Assembly: GCA_028281525.1 (NCBI GenBank) | Contig: JANQJR010000003.1 | Span: 1-37,289 of the forward strand | Reading direction: 5' to 3' | DNA length: 37,289 nt | DNA from: Magnetovibrio sp. | GTDB taxonomy: Bacteria > Pseudomonadota > Alphaproteobacteria > Rhodospirillales > Magnetovibrionaceae | Shown here: one piece after another, positions 16,543 through 23,208 of the stretch | Layout of the letters: the number at the start of each line of letters is the position of its first letter | Numbering within the stretch: the stretch's first letter is position 1 | Notes under the pieces: generated by a model | The model's input: the letters and a program-made list of their open reading frames with translations, nothing else | Told to the model about the DNA's origin: nothing | The model's database searches: none | Program-made: the position numbers and the translations under genes

Positions 16543-17103
16543 ATGCCAAAAAACACGGACGATCCAAACCTTCCCTCACCGACCGTTTACATGCTTGATC
16601 GCAAAGACGTCATCGTCGATGTCAATGATGCCTGGAACGCTTTCGCCACCCACAACGATGCGCCGGAGCTGATATCCGAGCGCGTCATCGGCAATTCCTT
16701 GGCGAGCTACGTGACCGGCGACATCACCAAGATGTATGTGCAAACCGTCTTGCAGAATGTCCGCATGATCGGCAAACCCATCCACCGCCACTACCGCTGC
16801 GATTCCCCCACCCTGAAACGCTACATGGAAATGTCCATCAAACCGGACGGTAAAAACCTTCAACTCGCACACAAGGTTATACGAACGGAAGACATGACCT
16901 GCACGGTGCATTTCAATGCGGCATTAACCCCGTCCGAGCCTCAAATCACCAAACGCTGCAGTTCGTGTGGGCGCGTCGAAGCCCAAAAAGCGGTGTGGGT
17001 GGAAGCGGACGATCTGTACGCGGCGAAGCACGGGGCAAAAGATGTCACGGTCATGGTGGAGTACACCATATGTCCCGTTTGTGAGGCCACCGCCAGCCAA
17101 TAA
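16543..17103 (+). CDS. PAS-like sensor protein with C-terminal zinc-ribbon cysteines
   Basis: A 186-residue soluble protein. Residues 15-125 have a PAS-like pattern: VYMLDRKDVIVDVNDAWNAF, then VIGNSLASYV and a helix followed by YRCDSPTLKRYMEMSI. Residues 135-180 hold two CxxC pairs (C139/C142 in RCSSCGR and C177/C180 in ICPVCE), which could bind one zinc. A PAS-like module fused to a zinc ribbon with no kinase or cyclase output suggests an adaptor or redox/metal sensor; this is inference. GAAGGGGC lies before the ATG. A terminator follows within 30 bases, so it probably ends the transcript begun at the DUF815 ATPase, 65 bases upstream. Confidence 0.75.
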   Translation: MPKNTDDPNLPSPTVYMLDRKDVIVDVNDAWNAFATHNDAPELISERVIGNSLASYVTGDITKMYVQTVLQNVRMIGKPIHRHYRCDSPTLKRYMEMSIKPDGKNLQLAHKVIRTEDMTCTVHFNAALTPSEPQITKRCSSCGRVEAQKAVWVEADDLYAAKHGAKDVTVMVEYTICPVCEATASQ

Positions 17104-17130
17104 CCCCTGTTTTATGCGCGCTAAGCCAAT

Positions 17131-17168
17131 GTGAACATTATAAGAAATGTTCGCAGGGGGATTTTTTT
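17131..17168 (+). terminator. Rho-independent terminator after the PAS/zinc-ribbon gene
   Basis: GTGAACATT (17131-17139) pairs with AATGTTCGC (17146-17154) through nine pairs including one G-T. An outer CCCCTG (17104-17109) can also pair with CAGGGG downstream. Seven T residues follow at 17162-17168. Confidence 0.8.
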
Positions 17169-17419
17169 CTTCACACTCTGGTTACATTTCCTCCCTAAAG
17201 TGCTTATATGACTATGAACCGAGTGATGGTGAAACACCGCCATCGTCAGACGACTAAGCTGACATCGACCCACAAATCACGGCGTGAAACGTCACATTGT
17301 GTATGGGGCCCGCGTCAGTTTCTCGGCACATCAACATAGGGCGACCGATGTATCCCCCCGGCTGCTGTAAAGCGCCGGATGTCGGAGTCCAACAGTACGT
17401 AGGAAGTAGGTAAGATAAG
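17169..17419 (+). other. Long untranslated leader or noncoding RNA region before the 59-aa gene
   Basis: A possible weak promoter, TTACAT (near 17182) and TATATG (near 17205) with 17 bases between, would produce a leader of about 200 bases. The leader has local self-complementarity: GATGGTG against CACCGCCATC near 17225-17245, GTCAG against CTGAC, and CCGGC against GCCGG near 17360-17382. A 37-codon basic frame starts at 17226 but has no good ribosome site. I recognise no known riboswitch. Confidence 0.35.
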
Positions 17420-17599
17420 ATGACGAACGAACAGAACTTTTTGATCAAGTACGGCATTCACAACTTCGTGGCATGCACCATCGCGCATGGAAAGCGCATC
17501 TTCACCATCAAGGCGCGCACCGATCAGACCCTGATCGACCACGCCAAGTATCTGATAAAAAACGCTTTTGGTGACAATACGCAAATTCGCGTGGTGTAA
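17420..17599 (+). CDS. Small orphan protein, 59 residues
   Basis: The frame runs from ATG 17420 to TAA 17597-17599 and encodes a basic 59-residue protein starting MTNEQNFLIKYGIHNFVACT and ending GDNTQIRVV. A purine-rich AGGAAGTAGGTAAG precedes the ATG and a strong terminator follows 27 bases after the stop codon, so it is framed like a real monocistronic gene. There is no signal peptide or membrane helix. The pattern suggests a small alpha/beta fold (strand-rich first half, one amphipathic helix DHAKYLIKNAF). I do not recognise the family and propose no function. Its placement between an upstream terminator and its own makes it an independent unit with a leader of up to 250 bases. Confidence 0.7.
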   Translation: MTNEQNFLIKYGIHNFVACTIAHGKRIFTIKARTDQTLIDHAKYLIKNAFGDNTQIRVV

Positions 17600-17626
17600 A
17601 CAAGCACCAAAAGCGATCAGGTGAGA

Positions 17627-17653
17627 GGCGGAGCCGAGGGCTTCGCCTTTTTT
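17627..17653 (+). terminator. Rho-independent terminator of the 59-aa gene
   Basis: GGCGGAGCC (17627-17635) pairs with GGCTTCGCC (17639-17647) with one G-T pair and a three-base GAG loop, followed by six T residues. The T run touches the stop codon of the convergent lrp-type gene. Confidence 0.93.
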
Positions 17654-18134
17654 ATGGGACTGTCCCTTCGCCCGGCAGCGCGAACCCGCGCTTCTTGCAC
17701 ACCGTGCGCATGGCGAACATAGAGCGGATGCGCGCCACGCCGGGTAGGCGCGACAGATGCTCCTTGTGGATGCGTTCATAGTCTTCCGCCGATGACGCCG
17801 CGACCCGTACCAGATAATCGAAATCCCCCGCCATCAGATAGCATTCCATCACATCCGGAATGCCCGCGATGGCGCGCTCAAACGCATCCAGCACGCCCTC
17901 GCTTTGGCTGGTCAGCGTGATTTCGATGAAAATGTTCGACGCCCGGCCCACCGCTGCGGGGCTTAGTTCCGCCCCGTAGCCCATGATCACGCCCGCTTGC
18001 TCCAACCCGCGCACCCGGCGTAGGCACGCCGACGGCGACAAATTGACCCGGTCCGATAAATTCTGGTTGGTGACACGTCCGTCATTCTGCAGGGCTTCGA
18101 GGATGCGGATGTCGGTGCGGTCCAGATCATGCAT
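17652..18134 (-). CDS. Lrp/AsnC-family transcriptional regulator
   Basis: A 160-residue regulator with a winged-helix N-terminus (LDRTDIRILEALQNDGRVTNQ, then LSDRVNLSPSACLRRVRGLE as the recognition helix) and a RAM/AsnC ligand-binding domain from about residue 65 (FIEITL, then VMECYLMAGDFDYLVRVA). The ATG at 18134 starts with the canonical MHDLDRTD; an ATG at 18152 adds six residues. The SPSACLRRVRGLE helix is characteristic of the AldR/BkdR/PutR branch. It is divergent from alanine dehydrogenase with 165 bases between, so it most likely controls that gene in response to alanine or another amino acid. Confidence 0.94.
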   Translation of the reverse strand: MHDLDRTDIRILEALQNDGRVTNQNLSDRVNLSPSACLRRVRGLEQAGVIMGYGAELSPAAVGRASNIFIEITLTSQSEGVLDAFERAIAGIPDVMECYLMAGDFDYLVRVAASSAEDYERIHKEHLSRLPGVARIRSMFAMRTVCKKRGFALPGEGTVP

Positions 18135-18150
18135 TGCACATAACTTTCTC

Positions 18151-18196
18151 ATATTCGCAGGTTATTGCGTGATATTAATTTATTTTCGCATATAAT
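18151..18196 (+). promoter_or_regulatory. Promoter and candidate Lrp-type operator for ald
   Basis: A perfect TATAAT lies at 18191-18196, with a TTGCGT 20 bases upstream (18165-18170), so the -35 spacing is long. The -35 region overlaps a near-palindrome at 18151-18175, where CGCA (18156-18159) mirrors TGCG (18166-18169) and both flanks are ATAT. A weak -35 overlapped by a regulator site fits activation by the divergent Lrp-like protein. The region also covers the lrp-type start, allowing autoregulation. Confidence 0.45.
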
Positions 18197-18299
18197 TCAA
18201 ATATTAGCGGCATATCAGGCAACTTCGCAAGCACCTTTCACGGTTATTCCCGTACGCTGGACCCATTCATCAAAGCCAGCAAGAACAAGGAGTTTCGCC

Positions 18300-19418
18300 A
18301 TGTTGATCGGTGTTCCCAAAGAGATCAAAAACCACGAATACCGCGTCGGCCTGACGCCCGACAGCGTGCGTGAATTCGTCGCCCACGGCCACGACGTCAT
18401 CGTCGAAACCAATGCAGGTGCCGGGATCGGTTGCCTGGACACGGCCTACCGGAACGCGGGCGCACAAATCGTCGACGAAGCGGCGGATGTTTTCGCCCGC
18501 GCCGACATGGTGGTCAAGGTCAAGGAACCCCAGGCGGTCGAGCGCAAGATGCTGCGCGAAGACCAGATTTTGTTCACATACCTGCACTTGGCACCCGACA
18601 CTGAGCAAACCCGCGACTTGGTCGACAGCGGTGCGGTGTGCGTGGCCTATGAAACCGTGACGGGCGCAAACGGCGGCCTGCCCCTGCTCGCCCCCATGAG
18701 CCAAGTCGCGGGCCGCATGTCCATCCAGGCCGGCGCGCACGCGCTGGAAAAGGCGCACGGCGGCGAAGGCATTCTTTTGGGCGGCGTGCCCGGCGTGGCC
18801 CCGGCCAAAGTCGCCGTCATCGGCGGCGGTGTGGTTGGCGAAAATGCCATTCAGATGGCGCTGGGCATGGGGGCGGATGTTACCGTTCTGGACCGCAACG
18901 TCGATGTGCTGGACAGGCTGTCGGCGCGCTTCGGCCCGCAATTGAAGACCGTGTTCTCTTCCGCCGCCGCATTGGAAGACACCGTGTGGAACGCGGACCT
19001 GGTGGTCGGCGCGGTGCTGATCAAGGGCGCCGCCGCGCCGAAGCTGGTGACCAAGGAGATGTTAGAGGGTATGCGTGCGGGCGCGGTCCTGGTGGACGTC
19101 GCCATCGACCAGGGCGGCTGTTTCGAAACCTCGCATGCCACCACCCACGCGGACCCAACCTATGTGGTGGACGACATCGTGCACTACTGCGTCGCCAACA
19201 TGCCGGGTGCAGTGCCGCGCACGTCCACTTACGCGCTCAACAACGCCACGCTTCCCTTCGGTCTCGCGCTGGCGGACAAGGGCTACAAGCACGCGCTGTT
19301 GGACAACCCGCATTTTCTGGAAGGCCTGAACGTCTATCACGGTCACATCACCTACAAGGCCGTGGCCGAAGATCAGGGCTACGCCTATTTCGATCCGAAA
19401 CAAGCGCTGGCGGCCTAA
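18300..19418 (+). CDS. ald: Alanine dehydrogenase
   Basis: A 372-residue protein, the full family length. It converts L-alanine to pyruvate, ammonia and NADH. The ATG at 18300 follows AAGGAG and gives the standard start [20 protein letters not shown] with substrate-binding Arg15. KVKEPQ supplies the substrate Lys and YLHLAPD the catalytic His. The Rossmann motif [13 protein letters not shown] lies near residues 175-190. The conserved SQVAGRMS segment precedes it. The gene has its own promoter, a long 5' leader of about 100 bases and a perfect terminator. It is divergent from an Lrp-type regulator, the usual arrangement for alanine catabolism. Confidence 0.97.
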   Translation: MLIGVPKEIKNHEYRVGLTPDSVREFVAHGHDVIVETNAGAGIGCLDTAYRNAGAQIVDEAADVFARADMVVKVKEPQAVERKMLREDQILFTYLHLAPDTEQTRDLVDSGAVCVAYETVTGANGGLPLLAPMSQVAGRMSIQAGAHALEKAHGGEGILLGGVPGVAPAKVAVIGGGVVGENAIQMALGMGADVTVLDRNVDVLDRLSARFGPQLKTVFSSAAALEDTVWNADLVVGAVLIKGAAAPKLVTKEMLEGMRAGAVLVDVAIDQGGCFETSHATTHADPTYVVDDIVHYCVANMPGAVPRTSTYALNNATLPFGLALADKGYKHALLDNPHFLEGLNVYHGHITYKAVAEDQGYAYFDPKQALAA

Positions 19419-19441
19419 ACGGGCCTTCCCCACACCGCATC

Positions 19442-19480
19442 AACAAGGCGAAGCTGTGATCAGCTTCGCCTTGTTATTTT
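19442..19480 (+). terminator. Rho-independent terminator of ald
   Basis: A perfect 15-bp stem (19442-19456 with 19461-19475) closes on a TGAT loop and is followed by ATTTTGTT. The flanking A and T residues would let it work in both directions, ending the convergent gene at 19508-19801 as well. Confidence 0.92.
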
Positions 19481-19507
19481 GTTGAACGTTGTGAAACAGA
19501 TACAAGC

Positions 19508-19801
19508 TTAGAAGTAGTCCGACATCTTGAGGTATCCGATGGCTACAGCAAGCAGTATCAAGACGATGGCGAACACCCACGACATCAGAGCCGCCCTTTT
19601 GGCTTTGCGCGCCCGTTCCGGACCGGACTCAACTGTATTCGGTTTGAGTTCACCTATGCGCCGCGCAACCTCAGCCTTTGCCAACTCCTGCTTCCAGGGG
19701 CGAAGAAACGCGTTCTCATCCAGTCGTTTGACGATGACCTCAACCGGCGTTTGCGCCAATTTGGCCTTGAAGGCGGCGTGTTCCGCTGGGTCCACGGACA
19801 T
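19508..19801 (-). CDS. Small C-tail-anchored membrane protein, unknown function
   Basis: A 97-residue protein from the ATG at 19801 (MSVDPAEHAAFKAKLAQTPV); a TTG two codons upstream is possible. The ribosome site is weak. Residues 1-65 are charged and helical, followed by a basic ERARKAKRAA stretch and one transmembrane helix ALMSWVFAIVLILLAVAIGYL ending KMSDYF. The topology suggests a cytoplasmic N-domain and a membrane anchor near the C-terminus. I do not recognise the family. It lies between the ald terminator and the left repeat of the nlpD-end duplication, in an area that seems accessory. Confidence 0.6.
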   Translation of the reverse strand: MSVDPAEHAAFKAKLAQTPVEVIVKRLDENAFLRPWKQELAKAEVARRIGELKPNTVESGPERARKAKRAALMSWVFAIVLILLAVAIGYLKMSDYF

Positions 19802-19955
19802 GTTCAAATCCAGTTATACGCGGTGTTGCATGCAGTCCTACTCATGGGGGAGACAGTGTCTGCCCACATCTTGTTTCCGCTGAATTCAGGAAAGTGTCAA
19901 CGCAATTGTCTTGTTCAAGCGTTATGCATCAGATTCTGAAGTTTCGAAATCGAGA

Positions 19956-19994
19956 TTACATGTACTTCTTGGGATCGACGGCGCGCGAGCCCCG
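19956..19994 (-). repeat. 39-bp direct repeat, distal copy of the nlpD 3' end
   Basis: Bases 19956-19994 are identical to 20798-20836, the last 39 bases of the nlpD-like gene including its stop codon; the offset is exactly 842. On the minus strand this copy would read GSRAVDPKKYM then stop, but no nlpD sequence precedes it. It begins two bases after the stop codon of the 238-residue gene. Identity ends abruptly at both borders, as for an attachment-site duplication. Confidence 0.95.
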
Positions 19995-19996
19995 TC

Positions 19997-20713
19997 TCAT
20001 GGAGTCGTCCAGCTTTTGCCAGGGGGCGGAACGTACAGGCAGATATCTTGTATTCTCACCCCCTTGAACTCATGCCAAATGGTGATGGCGGCGGCCCTGA
20101 TGACCAACCCACATACAGCCAAGTATGCAATATAGTCACCGAAGTGGTAATGCCCTTGATAGCCGAGAGCATATCTTACGAAACCTGTTACAGGTATAAG
20201 CAACACAACAATTCCAACTACAAATAGAAATGCCTGAGAAACGTATACAAAGAACGGCTTTCTATTTTTGTACTCACTTATTTTAAGAAGCTCCGGTTTT
20301 GGGTGTGGCGCATTCACAACCTGACATTTGCTCAACAGAGCATACAAACCCGGCACCATTAAGTGATGCTGAAATCTAAAAAATAATAAGAACAGCCCTG
20401 CTTCAACAATGAACAAACCAACCGTCCCCAACACAGAAAAATTTTCCTGCTTAAAGTGGTTGCTAACGTAAGGGTGGAGCGTATCTGCAATAAACGGAAA
20501 AATAAGAAGCAGTACCAGCCCCAGCAACACAGTATAGACGGCGACTTTTCCATATGCGAAAGAATCAGAAAGCACCTTATCCGCGGTCTCAAAATCGAGC
20601 ACATACCCCGGCCCCCACGTCGTTGGCCAGTACAAGATGCGATCATCTTCATCGACAAAGAAACCTGATCTCTGATGAGCGTCTTCATCTGCTCTGAGCC
20701 AGCGGTATGCCAT
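19997..20713 (-). CDS. Four-helix membrane protein of unknown function, cassette cargo
   Basis: A 238-residue protein with a strong ribosome site (AGGGGAAGG) before the ATG at 20713. The N-terminal 50 residues are soluble and rich in acidic and aromatic residues (FFVDEDDRILYWPTTWG). Four transmembrane segments follow: VYTVLLGLVLLLIFPFIA, VGLFIVEAGLFLLFF, VSQAFLFVVGIVVLLIPV and IAYLAVCGLVIRAAAITI. The C-terminus (GVRIQDICLYVPPPGKSW) is short. Codon use is less GC-biased than in the flanking genes. I do not recognise a family. It is transcribed in the same direction as nlpD, 84 bases after its stop codon, so read-through expression is possible. Its position as the sole gene of a repeat-bounded insert suggests an accessory role. 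Confidence 0.75.
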   Translation of the reverse strand: MAYRWLRADEDAHQRSGFFVDEDDRILYWPTTWGPGYVLDFETADKVLSDSFAYGKVAVYTVLLGLVLLLIFPFIADTLHPYVSNHFKQENFSVLGTVGLFIVEAGLFLLFFRFQHHLMVPGLYALLSKCQVVNAPHPKPELLKISEYKNRKPFFVYVSQAFLFVVGIVVLLIPVTGFVRYALGYQGHYHFGDYIAYLAVCGLVIRAAAITIWHEFKGVRIQDICLYVPPPGKSWTTP

Positions 20714-20797
20714 ACCTTCCCCTCTCTCGTGATACGCAACATCACGCGCAGCCTATAACAGACTGGCACAGCCAACAAACATCATAGGTGGAGGCGT

Positions 20798-20836
20798 TTA
20801 CATGTACTTCTTGGGATCGACGGCGCGCGAGCCCCG
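20798..20836 (-). repeat. 39-bp direct repeat, nlpD-proximal copy
   Basis: This is the partner of 19956-19994 and forms the true end of the nlpD-like gene, encoding its last 12 residues and stop. Together the copies are candidate attL and attR sites. Confidence 0.95.
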
Positions 20837-21739
20837 GCGCAGTTCGAAATGCAACTGTGGCGTGGTGACGGAGCCGGTGCTGCCGACCTTGGCGATTTTC
20901 TGGCCGCGCTTCACCCGCTCGCCGCGCTTGACCAACAGCTTGTCGTTGTGGGCGTAGGCCGTGACCCAGCCGCCATCGTGCTTGACCAGCAACAGGTTGC
21001 CGAAACCCCGGATTTCGTTGCCCGCATAGGCCACCACCCCGTTTTCCGACGCCATCACCGGCGTGCCGCGCGGGGCGGCGATGTTGATGCCGTCGTTTTG
21101 CAGGCCCTTGGCTTTGGACCCGAAGGTGGATACCACCTTGCCCTTGAGCGGCCAAGCGAACTTGCCACCGGCGCGCCGGGGCGGCTGCGGAACCTTGACC
21201 TTGGCGACTTGTTGGCTCCCGCCGGTCTGCGCAGACGTGACTTTGACGCGCGGCGCGGCCTTGGGCGCCGGAGCCTTAGGCCCATCCGCAATGGGAATGA
21301 ACACGCCGTCGCGCGGGATGCGCAACTGCTGACCCGGATAGATGGTGTAAGGTTTCTTGATGCCATTGACCCGCGCTAACGCAAACGTGTCGACGTTGTA
21401 GCGCTTGGCGATCATCGACAGATATTCCCCGCGCTTGACCCTGTGCGCGCGGCCCTGGGGCAGAATCAAGCGCTGGCCGATTTTGAGCCCATAGGGCGGG
21501 CGCAGATTGTTGGCATCGATGATCGCACGCGGCGACAGCTTATGGCGGCGCGCGATGGAATACACCGTATCGCCGCGTCCCACCTTTACCGCGGTGGCGT
21601 TGATGAACACGTCCGCGTCACCCGGGTTGGCCAACCGGGGGCCACCGGACGGGAACTCCAGCCCGCCGCACGCGCTCAGCACCAAGAGCGCGCCGAGCGT
21701 CAGAAGTTTTCGCATCAAACGATTGGAATCCATGCGCAT
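20798..21739 (-). CDS. nlpD: NlpD-like lipoprotein: LysM repeats plus degenerate LytM/M23 domain
   Basis: A 313-residue lipoprotein. The lipobox LSAC is preceded by RKLLTLGALLVL; starts at 21739, 21733 or 21715 all keep it and none has a strong ribosome site. Two LysM modules bind peptidoglycan (VGRGDTVYSIARRHKL and VKRGEYLSMIAKRYNV, each ending in a GQ-LxIP motif). The C-terminal M23 domain starts near FAWPLKGKVVSTFG. The zinc ligands of active enzymes are changed: the HxxxD site reads NDGIN, and YAHNDK/HFELRRG remain only in part. This matches NlpD/EnvC-type activators of cell-wall amidases rather than active endopeptidases. It follows pcm on the same strand, as in many proteobacteria. Its last 39 bases are duplicated 842 bases away. 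Confidence 0.9.
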   Translation of the reverse strand: MRMDSNRLMRKLLTLGALLVLSACGGLEFPSGGPRLANPGDADVFINATAVKVGRGDTVYSIARRHKLSPRAIIDANNLRPPYGLKIGQRLILPQGRAHRVKRGEYLSMIAKRYNVDTFALARVNGIKKPYTIYPGQQLRIPRDGVFIPIADGPKAPAPKAAPRVKVTSAQTGGSQQVAKVKVPQPPRRAGGKFAWPLKGKVVSTFGSKAKGLQNDGINIAAPRGTPVMASENGVVAYAGNEIRGFGNLLLVKHDGGWVTAYAHNDKLLVKRGERVKRGQKIAKVGSTGSVTTPQLHFELRRGSRAVDPKKYM

Positions 21740-21781
21740 ACGCGGATTATGCCTGAGCCGGAAGAGCTTGGAAAGCGCGCC

Positions 21782-22429
21782 TTATGCGTGCCCATCGTCC
21801 GGCACGAAGGGCACGAAACGCACCCACCCCAGGTCCGTGATTTCGGTATCGCCATCGGCAAGTTTCACCACCTTGACCAAGCGTTGGTCATGCTGTTCAT
21901 CGCCGATGGGCACCACCATGATGCCGCCCACGGCCAACTGATCCACCAGCACGGGCGGAATATCGACCGCCGCCGCGGTGACGATGATGCGGTCGAACGG
22001 CGCTTGCTCCGGCCAGCCTTTGGAGCCGTCCCCGCACCGCGTCGTCACATTGTGGATGCGCAAGGCCTGCAGGCGGGCGAGCGCTTCGTCTTGCAGCGCC
22101 TTGTGCCGCTCAATGGTGTAGAGCCGTCGGCACAGCGGCGCCAGGACGGCGGACTGGTAACCCGAGCCGGTACCGATCTCCAGCACCTTGCAGCGGTCAT
22201 TCAAGGCCAAAGCCTCCGTCATCTGTGCGACCACCAGCGGCTGGCTGATGGTCTGATGATGGCCGATGGGCAGCGCCGCGTTTTCGAACGCGCGCTCTTG
22301 AAACGCCTGAGCCACGAACATTTCGCGCGGGACGCGCTCCATCGCCGTGATGATCGGATCCGCCACGCCGTTTTGGCGCAGCTCCAAAACCAATTGCATC
22401 ATGCCGGGATGTGGGCCGGGATGCGCCAT
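21782..22429 (-). CDS. pcm: Protein-L-isoaspartate O-methyltransferase
   Basis: A 215-residue SAM-dependent methyltransferase that starts repair of isoaspartyl residues in aged proteins. The SAM-binding motif I is VLEIGTGSGYQSAVLA; the upstream segment ALPIGHHQTISQPLVVAQM is the family's substrate-loop signature (usually IGxGQTISQPY). The ATG at 22429 shares its A with the surE stop codon, so the two are translationally coupled. The surE-pcm-nlpD order is a conserved stationary-phase survival cluster. Confidence 0.96.
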   Translation of the reverse strand: MAHPGPHPGMMQLVLELRQNGVADPIITAMERVPREMFVAQAFQERAFENAALPIGHHQTISQPLVVAQMTEALALNDRCKVLEIGTGSGYQSAVLAPLCRRLYTIERHKALQDEALARLQALRIHNVTTRCGDGSKGWPEQAPFDRIIVTAAAVDIPPVLVDQLAVGGIMVVPIGDEQHDQRLVKVVKLADGDTEITDLGWVRFVPFVPDDGHA

Positions 22430-23208
22430 CAGAAAACCTCCTTCAAGGTTTTCAGCATACCCTTATGTGTCAAATCCAGGCTCAACGGTGTTACAGACAC
22501 GGCACCCCGGTTGACCGCCTCCAAATCGGTATGTTTGATCGAACGGTCTTCGTCCCGCTGCGCGCCGATCCAGAAATAGGGCTGGCCCTTGGGGTCCGCG
22601 CCCCGCTGAAGCTCGCAGCCGATCTTACGCCGCCCCTGGCGGGTGATTTCGATGCCGGTGACCTTATCCACCGGACAGTCGGGGATGTTGACGTTGATCA
22701 GCACACTGCGCGGGAAGTTCACGCCCACCAGATGCTTCATGACTTGCTCGACATATGCTTCCGCCGTTTTCCAATGCGCCTTGGCCCCATCGGGCGTGAC
22801 CAGGGAAAAGGCCACGGAGGGAATGTTCAAAAGCGTGCCTTCCATCGCCGCTGCAACGGTGCCGGAATAGGTCACGTCTTCGCCCAGGTTGCCACCCCGG
22901 TTGATGCCGGACAGCACGATGTCGGGTGGATTGTCCTTCATCACCTCGTGCACGGCGAGCATGACGGAATCTGTCGGCGTGCCGGTGACGCAGAATTTGC
23001 GCTTGGCGATTTTGTGGATGCGCAAGGGCGAACGTAGCGTGAGCGAATGGCTGGCGGCGGATTGTTCAAGTTCCGGCGCGACCACCCAGACGTCGCCCGC
23101 GATGCGTTTCATCACGCGTTCCAGCGCCTTGAGCCCCGGCGCATTCACGCCGTCATCGTTGGAGATCAGCACCCGTGCTTTGGACAGGTCTGGCACGCGC
23201 TCCTTCAT
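22429..23208 (-). CDS. surE: 5'/3'-nucleotidase SurE
   Basis: A 259-residue nucleoside monophosphate phosphatase. The N-terminal metal site is VLISNDDGVNAPGL with the Asp pair; later family motifs are VTGTPTDSVMLA, PDIVLSGINRGGNLG and DVTYSGTVAAAMEG. The ATG at 23208 overlaps the serS stop codon by one base (TGATG), and the stop overlaps the pcm start in the same way. Longer upstream frames cross serS and are spurious. It acts in nucleotide salvage and stress survival in the cytoplasm. Confidence 0.97.
   Translation of the reverse strand: MKERVPDLSKARVLISNDDGVNAPGLKALERVMKRIAGDVWVVAPELEQSAASHSLTLRSPLRIHKIAKRKFCVTGTPTDSVMLAVHEVMKDNPPDIVLSGINRGGNLGEDVTYSGTVAAAMEGTLLNIPSVAFSLVTPDGAKAHWKTAEAYVEQVMKHLVGVNFPRSVLINVNIPDCPVDKVTGIEITRQGRRKIGCELQRGADPKGQPYFWIGAQRDEDRSIKHTDLEAVNRGAVSVTPLSLDLTHKGMLKTLKEVF

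Larger units (their letters stand above)
19956..20836 (-). mobile_element. Candidate one-gene cassette inserted at the end of the nlpD-like gene
   Basis: A segment of 842 bases (one repeat plus 803 bases) sits between two identical 39-bp copies of the nlpD 3' end. Insertion left the nlpD reading frame and stop intact and displaced the other copy to the far side, as site-specific elements do at gene 3' ends. The inside is visibly richer in A+T than its neighbours. It contains one gene with its own ribosome site and no recombinase. A tandem duplication followed by replacement is an alternative origin. Confidence 0.5.

Noticed and set aside
17226-17339. A 37-codon basic frame upstream of the 59-residue gene
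   Set aside because: The ribosome site is poor and the sequence looks like leader RNA; it could be a leader peptide, but nothing supports this.
17340-17419. Possible riboswitch in the 59-residue gene leader
   Set aside because: Local hairpins are present, but I see no known riboswitch consensus; retained only as an unexplained leader.
21443-22579. A 378-codon plus-strand frame opposite nlpD, pcm and the end of surE
   Set aside because: It has no ribosome site or recognisable domain and lies wholly opposite well-supported genes.
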